Below, in pieces: positions 55,835-63,758 of a stretch of 64,000 nt of DNA. The notes beneath the pieces were generated by a model. It did no database searches. It had not been told where the DNA came from and was given only the letters and a program-made list of their open reading frames with translations. A program made the position numbers and the translations under genes. The first letter of the stretch is position 1. The number at the start of each line of letters is the position of its first letter. Source of the DNA: Deltaproteobacteria bacterium (GTDB taxonomy: Bacteria; Desulfobacterota; Binatia; Binatales; Binataceae); contig PMOH01000316.1 of NCBI GenBank assembly GCA_003161515.1, forward strand, positions 11,385 to 75,384. Direction: 5' to 3'.

Positions 55835-56481
55835 ATGAAGCGAAATTTATAGCCCGCGACGGATTTCCGTCGGCCTCGCAGGACTTCGTGAAGATGACCG
55901 AGGTTTATGCCGAGGTCCCGCGCGGCGCCTTTCTGAGTTTCGTAATGATTGCCGAACTGATCAACGAAGGGCCTGCCCCCCTTCGCCCGCGAGATTCTAA
56001 GTCGGTGCGCGCTGGAGAGCGGCTTGCGCGGTCGAGATCGTGAAATGCGCAGCTTGGCGAGCGTCGCTTCTGAGGGCCGTCGCCCTCGGCCGGCGAGGCC
56101 GCTGTTGATACGGTGCTGCTCCGACTTGGGCTTGCCTGTCAGCGCCCGACGTATTTTCTCTTTCGACTCGGCAGTATGCGCGGCACCTCCGCCATCTCCG
56201 CCGGGCGTCGCGTTGGTCAGGTGCGCGCCGCCAGCGACGAATTGCGCGATGTGAACTCGTTCAGCGATTGAGAGTTGGCTGGTGGTTGAGCAGGTCTCCA
56301 GAATGAGGATTTCTGGTTTCAGGCCGAGGCGAAGAAGCAGGGCAAGCCATCGCGCCCGATGACTACCGTCCTGAGACGAAGGCCAGAGATGTCGCTGGAA
56401 TCTACGGCTCGCCGAGTGCTGCGATTTGCCCACATAACGGACTCGACCATCACGCGGATCGACAAGAGCGTAGACAATCAT
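55831..56481 (-). CDS. GIY-YIG homing endonuclease with NUMOD/IENR1-type tail
   Basis: 216 residues. The catalytic module reads IVYALVDPRDGRVRYVGKS (GIY is VYA here), then Arg in SASRRFQRHLW and Glu in SIAERVHIAQF, followed by NATPGGDGGG as in phage-borne GIY-YIG nucleases. The middle repeats basic SEQHR/SSAHRLRIS helices, and the end (GRPFVDQFGNHYETQKGAAR then DLGINLGHLHEVL) is an IENR1-like DNA-binding motif. A selfish element sitting at the convergence of two operons. Confidence 0.85.
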   Translation of the reverse strand: MIVYALVDPRDGRVRYVGKSQHSASRRFQRHLWPSSQDGSHRARWLALLLRLGLKPEILILETCSTTSQLSIAERVHIAQFVAGGAHLTNATPGGDGGGAAHTAESKEKIRRALTGKPKSEQHRINSGLAGRGRRPSEATLAKLRISRSRPRKPLSSAHRLRISRAKGGRPFVDQFGNHYETQKGAARDLGINLGHLHEVLRGRRKSVAGYKFRFI

Positions 56482-57383
56482 GCCGGATATTGGCGGATTT
56501 TAAGGTCGTCCGGGAAATCGTCGATGTTGCCGCCCTTCGAATCGGTGATCGGCCAACGCTTGTCCATCGCGTAGGCATTTTTCCCGAGCTGCTTTACGAA
56601 GCACGCGACCTTCGCAGCCTTGCACTGATCGACGATAAACCCGATCCATTCCAGATCGCAGCGTCGCGCGCCGGCCCCGCTCTCACCGCCGACGATGATC
56701 CAATCCACGCGGCGTCCATTGATGCGGTAGTCGGACGCCGCTGACCATGTAGATGTTTGCGAAAAAGCGACATTCATCGGCGCCAGCAGCGGCTCGACAC
56801 TCAGGAAGCGTACAGCGGCGGGCGTGTTCAACAGCACAGGGATCCGGTTATCCGCCATCTGCTGATTCTCAACCGAGCAACCGATCCACACGTTGGGTAA
56901 TCCATGCCGCGTCCATTCGACGGCAGTGCCAGCACACACGAGCGGCTTACGATCACCGGAGAATGCCCATCGAGCGCCGACTTCATGGTTGCATAGATAT
57001 GTACGCATCCTCTCCGCTCTCTTTGTGAGGACTTGGTAAGTATGTTGCGGACTCGCTGCCATAACCGCGAACACGCGATCGATCATCGTATCGGTCACGA
57101 ACTCACCAAACAGATCCGTCATCGAGCAGACGAATATCTTGCGCGGCGCGCGCCAGCGCAGCGGGGCACGCAGCATCTTCTCATCGAGGAAGACGTCGAC
57201 CGGAGCGTTCGGAGTATAGCCTTCGCCGGTCCCGAGGCGCTTGTTCAGTGACTCGCTGTAGCAGAATTTGCATCCCGCGGATGGCTTAGTGCAATGCCAT
57301 CCGACCTTGCCGGTGACTCGGTGTCGCGCGCGAATTGGCGTCCACGTAGAGCCGGTCCATTGAATACCAGTAGTTTCACCCAT
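56478..57383 (-). CDS. DUF5131 (phage Gp37/Gp68 family) protein
   Basis: 301 residues from ATG 57383 (the frame is open further but begins MGETTGIQWTGSTWTPI here). HCTKPSAGCKFCYSESLNKR carries the three-Cys signature of the family, with FVCSMTDLFGEFV, YQVLTKRAERM, NVWIGCSVENQQMADNRI, FLSVEPLL and IIVGGESGAGARRCD also in place. The Cys motif resembles radical-SAM cluster binding; the reaction is unknown. Overlaps neighbours at both ends. Confidence 0.85.
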   Translation of the reverse strand: MGETTGIQWTGSTWTPIRARHRVTGKVGWHCTKPSAGCKFCYSESLNKRLGTGEGYTPNAPVDVFLDEKMLRAPLRWRAPRKIFVCSMTDLFGEFVTDTMIDRVFAVMAASPQHTYQVLTKRAERMRTYLCNHEVGARWAFSGDRKPLVCAGTAVEWTRHGLPNVWIGCSVENQQMADNRIPVLLNTPAAVRFLSVEPLLAPMNVAFSQTSTWSAASDYRINGRRVDWIIVGGESGAGARRCDLEWIGFIVDQCKAAKVACFVKQLGKNAYAMDKRWPITDSKGGNIDDFPDDLKIRQYPA

Positions 57384-57888
57384 TGTCTTCTTCCTTCTTC
57401 GCCGCTTCGTAGCTCTCGACGATTTCGTCCAGCGTTTTGAGATCGCTCGGTCGGTTATCGGAATCCCAGCGGCGCTGACGGACACCGCCGGTCTCGTCCT
57501 CACTGACGCAGCGCTGTCCATGAAACATGAACGGCCACTCCATTGCGCCCGGCGCGAAGCACCACATCCAGAACTGGTTCGCGGTGTCGATCAGCTCCGA
57601 CTCCGGCGGATAGACCTCGACGCCCATCCACTCGGGGCCGCACAGCTCGTTCTTGATGCGCTGTAGCTCGCGCCAGTCGTGGATAGGCAATCGGTCTTGC
57701 CGCTTGATCGACAGAACCGTCAGTTGGTCGCTGTGATTTCGCTTGCCGACCTGATATCGGCTGTTCACCCAAGTCTCATCGTTCATCATCCCGAAGTAGA
57801 AGCCGCATTCCTTCAGGAGCGGCATCATTTTGGGGTCGATTCGATGGGCCGTGGCTTTCTCGAACTTCGTCCAAGGCTCGCGTTTCAT
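57376..57888 (-). CDS. Conserved phage protein (DUF7694-like)
   Basis: 170 residues from ATG 57888. The core is VLSIKRQDRLPIHDWRELQR then IKNELCGPEWMGVEVYPPES and ELIDTANQFWMWCF, a pattern I associate with a small phage family (DUF7694). A basic N-terminus and acidic C-terminus frame it. Function unknown. Confidence 0.7.
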   Translation of the reverse strand: MKREPWTKFEKATAHRIDPKMMPLLKECGFYFGMMNDETWVNSRYQVGKRNHSDQLTVLSIKRQDRLPIHDWRELQRIKNELCGPEWMGVEVYPPESELIDTANQFWMWCFAPGAMEWPFMFHGQRCVSEDETGGVRQRRWDSDNRPSDLKTLDEIVESYEAAKKEEDNG

Positions 57889-58091
57889 GCCGCTGCCTCC
57901 GCCCGGCTGATCCGGCAGTTGCAGATGCATTCGCCATCCTCGCCGCGGCCGTCACAGTGTTCGCCGCGCTGACACGCTGGGCACGGTGGCGGCGGATCCT
58001 CGTCGATGGTCTTCGGCTCCGGCGGCTTCCCGGAAGCATCGCCGTTGACGTGCTTACTTGACGACGGGTACGATCTAGCTATAGACTCCAT
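57885..58091 (-). CDS. Small Cys-rich protein
   Basis: 68 residues from ATG 58091 (GAAGGAGA upstream at long spacing). A Pro-rich middle (PPEPKTIDEDPPPPCP) and seven Cys residues in the last 35 positions (CPACQRGEHC, CICNC) suggest zinc binding. It overlaps the next gene by 4 nt. Confidence 0.55.
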   Translation of the reverse strand: MESIARSYPSSSKHVNGDASGKPPEPKTIDEDPPPPCPACQRGEHCDGRGEDGECICNCRISRAEAAA

Positions 58092-58131
58092 TTGATTCGA
58101 TGTCTCCTTCGAATTTCGATGTATCCGGAGT

Positions 58132-58170
58132 ACGCGCTGGGCCTGATTCACCCAGCGCGTTTCTCTTTTT
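58132..58170 (+). terminator. Intrinsic terminator oriented rightward inside the leftward operon
   Basis: ACGCGCTGGG (58132-58141) and CCCAGCGCGT (58151-58160) form a perfect 10-bp stem with a 9-nt loop, followed by TTCTCTTTTT. On the minus strand no T run follows, so it stops only rightward transcription. That is opposite to the genes on both sides; it would end read-through from the rightward operon that finishes at 55834. Confidence 0.75.
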
Positions 58171-58173
58171 ACC

Positions 58174-58323
58174 TTACGTGATAATCCCGAACTCGTTTTT
58201 CGGACGCCAGACTTCATAGCAGACGATTACTCCTAGGAATTGGCCGCGCGTAACGCCGATGCGGTCGCAATCGTTCATCGCGAACGCGCCTTCCCACTTC
58301 AGAGCTTCTAAAAAGCTATTCAT
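58174..58323 (-). CDS. Small hypothetical protein
   Basis: 49 residues from ATG 58323 after GGGGAAAC, overlapping the previous stop by 8 nt. MNSFLEALKWEGAFAMNDCD starts a short fold with RGQFLGVIVCYEVW. The frame is open upstream but the operon overlap favours this start. No family recognised. Confidence 0.5.
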   Translation of the reverse strand: MNSFLEALKWEGAFAMNDCDRIGVTRGQFLGVIVCYEVWRPKNEFGIIT

Positions 58324-58606
58324 GTTGTTTCCCCATAGTGACCGGCAAGTGCCCCGTGCTGTCGATCTGGCAGCTCCATCCTTTGTTCGTTCCACTCAGC
58401 ACGTTCACCAGAAAATACGACCCGCCTTGAGGCGGACGAATCCAATCCACTTCCTCAACCCAGTCTCCGCGCTCGAGGTGCAGCCCGGTCCTTGGATCGG
58501 ACTGGGCGACGCAATCGACGGGTGCGGCGAGCTGCGCCTTGGGGTGGAGCGGGCTGAGGTATCCCGTAGCCATCAGGCTCGCGTATATGACGGCGCGCCG
58601 GAACAT
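58316..58606 (-). CDS. Small exported-looking protein
   Basis: 96 residues. The N-terminus MFRRAVIYASLMATGYLSPL resembles a signal or anchor segment. The mature part is beta-like (GLHLERGDWVEEVDWIRPPQ, GGSYFLVNVLSG) with two Cys residues. A periplasmic role is possible but the signal is weak. Confidence 0.5.
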   Translation of the reverse strand: MFRRAVIYASLMATGYLSPLHPKAQLAAPVDCVAQSDPRTGLHLERGDWVEEVDWIRPPQGGSYFLVNVLSGTNKGWSCQIDSTGHLPVTMGKQHE

Positions 58607-58607
58607 T

Positions 58608-59045
58608 TTAGCGATGCTCCCGCTTGTACTTGGCCTTCAATTCTCGGCGGCGCTTGATGGTCTCCGCAGTCACCATTTCACCAACTGTGCGGCTTCCCAT
58701 GTGCCCAATGAAAATTCCTTGGCGGATCTCCCCCATAATGCGCGCGACTTCCCTTCCGTGGTCAGTCGCATCGTAGCGACGATTCATCTCCCAAGCTGCG
58801 GCCTCGTAGAGCGCCGAGAAGCGGCGGCCGAACTTCAGGATCGCCGCGAGCGCAGCATTGTCAGACTTCCGCGCTGAAGCATCGAGATCCGGCCTGCCCT
58901 CGATCGTCTCGGTATAAGCGCCCAACTCATCGATCACTCGTTCGTACGCCCTGCTTGCGCGGTATCGGGTTGTACGGTGGCGAATCTTGCGGCGCTCTTT
59001 GGTGAATTTCTTGCCGGTGGATTTCTCCCAGTCTTCTCGCTTCAT
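58608..59045 (-). CDS. Basic helical hypothetical protein
   Basis: 145 residues, very Arg/Lys-rich at both ends (KFTKERRKIRHRTTRYRASR; IKRRRELKAKYKREHR) with helices between. Probably nucleic-acid-associated. No family recognised. Confidence 0.6.
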   Translation of the reverse strand: MKREDWEKSTGKKFTKERRKIRHRTTRYRASRAYERVIDELGAYTETIEGRPDLDASARKSDNAALAAILKFGRRFSALYEAAAWEMNRRYDATDHGREVARIMGEIRQGIFIGHMGSRTVGEMVTAETIKRRRELKAKYKREHR

Positions 59046-59078
59046 GTGATTCTCCCTGTTAAAAGATAGCGACTGCTA

Positions 59079-60029
59079 TCAGGCAGTCAAGTCTTCGGTC
59101 GTCGGATCTCCAGTGTCTTCCGCACGCAGATGGAATTTCCGGCTCGGCGCATCCTTCATCATCGCATCCAGCACGCCTTTCATGTTGCTGAATTGCTCGC
59201 GGGTGAAGTCGCGGAACCCTTCATCCGTCCGCAGATCCTTCGCCGTCACGCCATCCATGATCTCGTTCGCCTGCTTCACCAGCGCAGCAAGCTCGGCGTC
59301 GTCGATGATGTTCTTGTGCTCGAAGTCGCTGAGAAACTCCTTGACGTTATCGACCATCGAATCGCGAAACACCTTCTTCTTGCCGTCCGCCTCGGGCGTC
59401 AGCCGGTCTACCATGTGCTCGACGATCTCCGCCATGCCGGCGCGCAGCATCAGGCGGATCTGATCGACCTCGTTGACGGCGCGCTGTTTCTCCTGCGCGA
59501 GCATCCGCTCGAAGAGCCGGGCGTTCAGAGACTTCAGCTTTCCCGGAGTGCCGAACTCGACAAAATTCCAAGTCATCGAGTAGCAGTTCCGAATCTTCTG
59601 ATCGGAAGGATAGTCCCTATCGTTGAAGAGCGAGCCGAGCCGCGTTTCGGCGTCCGCCTTAATCGGATCCAAGCGCGCGATCGCCTTCTCGATCAGCGCG
59701 TCTCGTTCTGACACGCGCTGGGTCAAGTATTCGTCCACCGGCGTAACATCCTCGAACGGAATGAGCTGGATGCCGTTGCGGAACTGCGACGGCAGCGATT
59801 TGCGCCAGATGTAATTGCGCGTCTCGCTGTCAAAGCGGGCGAGCGCCTTGAATTCGTCCGCGTCCAAGATGTCCTTGCTGATGTGCAGCATGGTGTGATC
59901 AGCGTCGGTCTGGACCGCGCTGGAGCGGACCTTTTTGCGGGTGCCGAAGCGCCCAATTTCTAGGTTCAACGCAAGCGCACGGTTGAAAATGTTGTATGGC
60001 GCCGCCTGCGCGCCGTTCTCTTCACTCAC
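59079..60029 (-). CDS. DUF3150-like protein
   Basis: 316 residues, GTG start. The N-terminus (IFNRALALNLEIGRFGTRKK then VRSSAV, ISKDILDADEFKALARFDSE) and a long helical body fit the DUF3150 type, phage proteins that usually occur with an AAA ATPase. It is indeed in an operon with the AAA ATPase at 61391. The family has no known reaction; a substrate or adaptor for the ATPase is a reasonable inference. Family call by pattern. Confidence 0.55.
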   Translation of the reverse strand: MSEENGAQAAPYNIFNRALALNLEIGRFGTRKKVRSSAVQTDADHTMLHISKDILDADEFKALARFDSETRNYIWRKSLPSQFRNGIQLIPFEDVTPVDEYLTQRVSERDALIEKAIARLDPIKADAETRLGSLFNDRDYPSDQKIRNCYSMTWNFVEFGTPGKLKSLNARLFERMLAQEKQRAVNEVDQIRLMLRAGMAEIVEHMVDRLTPEADGKKKVFRDSMVDNVKEFLSDFEHKNIIDDAELAALVKQANEIMDGVTAKDLRTDEGFRDFTREQFSNMKGVLDAMMKDAPSRKFHLRAEDTGDPTTEDLTA

Positions 60030-60213
60030 GGTGTTTCTCTCCTTCCCGTTTCGGTTTGTTGCAATCCATCTTCTTGTGAGCGGCCAAGGCTATTTGCCTG
60101 ACCGCAGCCAGATCCGCTGGCCGCGGCTGATCCATCCATGACGCCCGGAAGTCTAACTTCGCGCCGCAGTCCGGGCAGTTGAGGCTGTCGAACGTGTGTT
60201 CCCGCGATATCAT
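60022..60213 (-). CDS. Small zinc-site protein
   Basis: 63 residues from ATG 60213 (ATGA overlap with the previous stop). FDSLNCPDCGAKLDFRASWM carries a CxxC; only one further Cys follows, so the metal site may be shared or partial. Basic tail. No family recognised. Confidence 0.6.
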   Translation of the reverse strand: MISREHTFDSLNCPDCGAKLDFRASWMDQPRPADLAAVRQIALAAHKKMDCNKPKREGEKHRE

Positions 60214-60503
60214 GTGAACAGCCTCTCTTCGAGCCACGCGACCTCGGCAGCCAAAGCCTCTTGGCGGAGTCGAAAACTGCCGCACGCGAGTTCGTTGATA
60301 CCCTCGCATCCCAGTTCATCATGCGCGCGATCGCTGATCGTGACGTTCCAGCCGCCTAGCTCCTCGGGCTCAACTGAACTCGCGCGATAGACTTCAGCCT
60401 CACCGAGCTTGAACAGCCCGGCCTCGACCAGCTCGTCGCTGTAGATTGCGGTCAGCATGCCTTCCGAATCGATGACAACCTTAAGCGGTTTCCTTGCGTC
60501 CAA
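60210..60503 (-). CDS. Hypothetical protein of the Ycf46 module
   Basis: 97 residues from TTG 60503, preceded by AAGGAGGG at ideal spacing; the frame is open upstream, but this site and the overlap with the DUF2997 gene decide the start. KVVIDSEGMLTAIYSDELVE then SSVEPEELGGWNVTISDRAH and a helical C-terminus. No family recognised. Confidence 0.6.
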   Translation of the reverse strand: MDARKPLKVVIDSEGMLTAIYSDELVEAGLFKLGEAEVYRASSVEPEELGGWNVTISDRAHDELGCEGINELACGSFRLRQEALAAEVAWLEERLFT

Positions 60504-60678
60504 CGGTCTGCCCTCCTTCGGCACAGTAGAAATCCTCTGTGCGCTTGTTGTCGGCCACCGTGCCGAGGGCTTTCTCAAGGTCTTTGGTGAGCTGCTGGCA
60601 ACTGGCTCCAGCCACGCCGCTCACGCTGACCGTGGGTGTTCCATCGAGGGCGATCTCAACTCTGATTGTTGCTCCCAT
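60481..60678 (-). CDS. DUF2997 protein
   Basis: 65 residues: TIRVEIALDGTPTVSVSGVA then GASCQQLTKDLEKALGTV and TEDFYCAEGG. This is the DUF2997 pattern (two strands, a Gly-x-Gly/Ala-x-x-Cys turn and a helix). In cyanobacteria, plastid-related genomes and some phages it accompanies DUF1257; here they are adjacent, with 0-nt spacing. Confidence 0.8.
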   Translation of the reverse strand: MGATIRVEIALDGTPTVSVSGVAGASCQQLTKDLEKALGTVADNKRTEDFYCAEGGQTVGRKETA

Positions 60679-61116
60679 CTAATTCGACGCCTCCAAGATG
60701 ATCCGTCCATCGGTGGTAACGCGCCGTGATACTTGATAGCCCTGCTGATAGAAGGTCTTCGTTGCCACGGCGGCAGCATATTGGGACTTAAGTCCGCGCG
60801 CATCCTGTCCACCGAGGGCATCCATCAACCGGGTGTCGTAGAAGTCGAAGAGCAAGGTGTAGCTGCCGTCTTTCTGTTTTACGAGTCCCGCCTCGTAGTT
60901 AAGCGCGAGTTTCTTCGTCATCGCGATGGCGTGGTCGCACTTGCCAAGATCCGCGACGGTGACGCCTTCAGGCAGGGGATAGTCACCCATGTTCCTTCCG
61001 TACCATTTGTAGGTCTGTTGGCCGCGACGCAGTTCGAGTCCGCCCATATGCTTCAGCGCGGCTTCGAGTGCGTCGAGGTCGGTGATTTTGAGCGCGATCT
61101 TCGTTACGTGGCTCAT
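60679..61116 (-). CDS. DUF1257 (Ycf35-like) protein
   Basis: 145 residues: SHVTKIALKITDLDALEAAL then KHMGGLELRRGQQTYKWYGR, GKCDHAIAM, YEAGLVKQKDGSYTLLFDFY and LKSQYAAAVATKTFYQQGYQ. This matches DUF1257, the family of plastid Ycf35. Its function is unknown. Next to DUF2997 and in one operon with a Ycf46-like ATPase. Confidence 0.85.
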   Translation of the reverse strand: MSHVTKIALKITDLDALEAALKHMGGLELRRGQQTYKWYGRNMGDYPLPEGVTVADLGKCDHAIAMTKKLALNYEAGLVKQKDGSYTLLFDFYDTRLMDALGGQDARGLKSQYAAAVATKTFYQQGYQVSRRVTTDGRIILEASN

Positions 61117-61388
61117 GGTTTCTCCTTCTTGCCGTAGTAATCGATCAGTTCTTTCTCCACGCCGGGGAACGTACAGACCTCATCTTCATTCTCGGCCTTA
61201 GCCATCGCGCACTTTATGCAGAGCAGGAGCATATCAGGTTGCAGCACGAGCGCCCGTCGCGTCGATGGCGAGACCCAGATAGGCGCTTCGCATGAAGCGC
61301 ATTGGTCCTTGGTGGAATCGCGGACAACCCCGCCCGCGTCCGCCACTCTTATGCACACCACCACGATGTTGTCGGAACCAAAGTCCAT
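61113..61388 (-). CDS. Small zinc-binding hypothetical protein
   Basis: 91 residues: a beta start (NIVVVCIRVADAGGVV), CASCEAPIWVSPSTRRALV and CIKCAMAKAENEDE give a CxxC...CxxC zinc site. It ends with EKELIDYYGKKEKP. Located between the AAA ATPase and DUF1257 genes; overlaps the latter (ATGA). Confidence 0.65.
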   Translation of the reverse strand: MDFGSDNIVVVCIRVADAGGVVRDSTKDQCASCEAPIWVSPSTRRALVLQPDMLLLCIKCAMAKAENEDEVCTFPGVEKELIDYYGKKEKP

Positions 61389-61390
61389 TG

Positions 61391-62956
61391 CTAGTTGCCC
61401 TCCTTCCGCGCGCCGAACTTCCGGCCCGCGCCGGGATTGACTTCCAGTGCGTCGCTCGGCTTCTTATACGTCCCCGGATAACTCGCAGACAAGAAGACGC
61501 CATGCGCCATCTGTCGCAGTTTCTCCAGTCCAACCTTGTCCTGCTGCGCAGCCGGCACGATGATCACTTCTTCGATCTGCCTGCCACGCGAGTATGCAAC
61601 GCGGCAGCAATCGCGGACATTGGCGCCGGACCAACCGATGCACTTGCGGAAGAATCCGCGGTCTTTGGTCAGGGCGCGTCCGGCCAACCTTTCCCAATGC
61701 GCGAGTTGGATGTTGCCGATGGCTTCGAGTTCGTCCTCATCTGGCAGATCGAACATGAAAGGCGTCGAACCAGGCGCGCTAAACCTGCGTCGCAGCGGCG
61801 CCGACAGCGACTCGAGCGAATTGCAGGTCGCCGCGAAGTACACGCCCGGACCTTCCCCACCCATCGCGAGAATCGCCTTCACGAGCGCTCGTATCTGCGC
61901 TTCACTCTCGCCGACCCATTTCGATTTCGCGGCTCCGAGGTCAGCCTCGGCAAGCGGCACGCCTAGATGCCCAGCCATCAGTTGCACAGAAAGCGATTTC
62001 GAGCAGCCCGGCGGCCCCACTCTCAAATCGCCCACCCACCCGTATCGTTCCATGTCGGTGAGCAGAACTTTGATTTGGTCCTGCGAGGTGCCCGAGGATT
62101 CGCCAGGTCCGGAGCCACCACCGCCAGCGATCATCTTCTCGAATTCATCGAGCCATACGATGATCTTCGGGCGACACGGCCCGCTCGCGATTTCATCGAT
62201 ATAGCTCACGATCTCGCGACATCCGCCCATATTGGCAAATCCAATCTTCGGCAGGCTCATGGTCAGCCCGCGCACGTTCTCGATCGCGCGGAACTTGCGC
62301 TGCCACATATGTCCGATGTCGATCTTGCCCTTCTCGTCGACGGCCAAGCTCGCGGCTGATTCAGCCGGGAATGGCGCGAGACCAGCGAGCGCATCTGCGG
62401 ATCGATCGAGAGTCTCCGATGCCACGGATTTGACCTCGTTGTCTTCGTAGAGCTTCTCGGTGCTCTTGCGCAGCTCCTCGCGCGTCGGCAGCGGCTCATC
62501 GAGCACCATGATGTCCTGCCCGATCTCCGCCGGCAGGTGATCGAAGCTGGGCCCGAGCAGAACGAGGGTGCGCCCGTCCACTTTGAATAGATCGCGCAAA
62601 TTCATAATGCCCTGCGCCATGATCGGTTCGTCCATGAGGCGCTGTGCATTCATAAAGAGCAGCACGGTGAACGGCGGTGCCGCGGCAGCGAGGTTGAGCG
62701 CGGCGCCGAGGTTGCGGGTCGCTTCGACCGGCATCTCGCCGAGCATCTTGGCGAGTGCATCCTCGCCGATTTTGTTGCGCGGGTGGTATCCGCGCAGGAT
62801 GTCCCAGCCGATTACTGGAGCGGGGCCTTTTCCATGCTTCAGCTCGACCATTTCGCGCGCGATGGCCGATGCGGTTGCGGGCTGATCCGCGGTTGCGACC
62901 GCGACCAGCGGAGTCCCGACTTCGCGTGCCCTGTTCAATTGCGACGTGATTGTCAT
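61391..62956 (-). CDS. Ycf46-like AAA ATPase with rearranged Walker motifs
   Basis: 521 residues. The N-terminal domain (GTPLVAVATADQPATASAIA, VIGWDILRGYHP) resembles Ycf46. The AAA core carries a Walker B-like strand KIIVWLDEFEKM (Asp270-Glu271). After SQDQIKVLLTDMERYGWVGD follows the Walker A VGPPGCSKS (314-321), then WVGESEAQIRALVKAI, sensor 1 VYFAATCNSLESL and Arg residues APLRRRF. Walker B therefore comes before Walker A, unlike the canonical AAA order. The motif residues themselves are intact. Partners are probably the DUF1257, DUF2997 and DUF3150-like proteins. Confidence 0.8.
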   Translation of the reverse strand: MTITSQLNRAREVGTPLVAVATADQPATASAIAREMVELKHGKGPAPVIGWDILRGYHPRNKIGEDALAKMLGEMPVEATRNLGAALNLAAAAPPFTVLLFMNAQRLMDEPIMAQGIMNLRDLFKVDGRTLVLLGPSFDHLPAEIGQDIMVLDEPLPTREELRKSTEKLYEDNEVKSVASETLDRSADALAGLAPFPAESAASLAVDEKGKIDIGHMWQRKFRAIENVRGLTMSLPKIGFANMGGCREIVSYIDEIASGPCRPKIIVWLDEFEKMIAGGGGSGPGESSGTSQDQIKVLLTDMERYGWVGDLRVGPPGCSKSLSVQLMAGHLGVPLAEADLGAAKSKWVGESEAQIRALVKAILAMGGEGPGVYFAATCNSLESLSAPLRRRFSAPGSTPFMFDLPDEDELEAIGNIQLAHWERLAGRALTKDRGFFRKCIGWSGANVRDCCRVAYSRGRQIEEVIIVPAAQQDKVGLEKLRQMAHGVFLSASYPGTYKKPSDALEVNPGAGRKFGARKEGN

Positions 62957-63138
62957 ATGAGTTGGCCGTCGCGGTTGAGCGTGATGGTCTCCTCCTCGTC
63001 AGCCCGCCCTGGTGATATGTTGTAGCTCCATCGTTGGCCGGGATCGGTTGTGTCGGTGATGATCTTGTGAGCGCGCATCGCAGCTTCGATCGGATTGCGC
63101 GCGTCCACCTCGATTTGGTAAGTGACCAAGTATTCCAT
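62953..63138 (-). CDS. Small hypothetical protein
   Basis: 61 residues; the stop overlaps the ATPase start. MEYLVTYQIEVDARNPIEAA then MRAHKIITDTTDPG is the alpha/beta pattern of a short phage protein (a Y-x-V-x-A-xNPxEAA motif seen in several). The end has PGRADEEETITLNRDG. Function unknown. Confidence 0.65.
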   Translation of the reverse strand: MEYLVTYQIEVDARNPIEAAMRAHKIITDTTDPGQRWSYNISPGRADEEETITLNRDGQLI

Positions 63139-63162
63139 TCGATTCTCCTTCGATTTTCGTTG

Positions 63163-63549
63163 CTAACCTCGATCTTCGATGTCAGCAAGGTCTTTGACGT
63201 TGATGGTGTCGGTGCACCAGCGATAATCGCCGTACTTGTCGATGGCATCCCAATGCAGATCGCCATCCGGCTCGACCAAGATGCGCCCGCACTCCCAGCG
63301 CATTTCTTCTTGGTCATAGTCGGTCGCGAGATTGTCGCCGCTGTCGATCCAGTCCGGCGCGTAGTCGCGAAATTCGATCCACGCCAAGGTCTCGAATCGC
63401 TTCTTGCCCTCGGCTGCGAATGCGACCATCGCGCGTATCCTAGCCGCATACTCGGCGCTGACTTCGATGCGCGCGTGTGTTGGGCCGTAGTTTACGTCGT
63501 CGTTGGCGCAATGCGCCTCGACCGTGAAGGTCTTGGTTTTCATGCTCAC
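63163..63549 (-). CDS. Hypothetical protein
   Basis: 128 residues, GTG start overlapping the previous stop (GTGA). A beta-rich first half (TFTVEAHCANDDVNYGPTHA) and an acidic second half (IDSGDNLATDYDQEEMRWEC, DLHWDAIDKYGDY). No family recognised. Confidence 0.6.
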   Translation of the reverse strand: MSMKTKTFTVEAHCANDDVNYGPTHARIEVSAEYAARIRAMVAFAAEGKKRFETLAWIEFRDYAPDWIDSGDNLATDYDQEEMRWECGRILVEPDGDLHWDAIDKYGDYRWCTDTINVKDLADIEDRG

Positions 63550-63758
63550 ACCTCGACTCCATCCCGTTCGGCCAGATAGTGAACATATGAGGCATCGAGC
63601 GTCGCGAAGAAATCGACGCCCACATGGTCGGCGTAATGCCTGGCGTCGGTGATCAGGTCGGTGAGCGCCTCGCGCGGTTCGTTGCCGGTCGGACGCAGAT
63701 CGAAGTCGGATTTGAGTATCCGGCGTACTTTCGCGGTTGCTGCCGTTAGCGTGCTCAT
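63546..63758 (-). CDS. Hypothetical protein
   Basis: 70 residues, helical (EALTDLITDARHYADHVGVD, then FFATLDASYVHYLAERD). Overlaps both neighbours in the leftward operon. No family recognised. Confidence 0.6.
   Translation of the reverse strand: MSTLTAATAKVRRILKSDFDLRPTGNEPREALTDLITDARHYADHVGVDFFATLDASYVHYLAERDGVEV

Noticed and set aside
55576..56043. 155-residue rightward ORF bridging the operon convergence
   Set aside because: Overlaps two better-supported genes on both strands and has shadow-like Arg/Pro composition.
58132..58170. Hairpin as the leftward operon's terminator
   Set aside because: The T run is only on the rightward side, and a gene of the leftward operon begins just after it in leftward direction.
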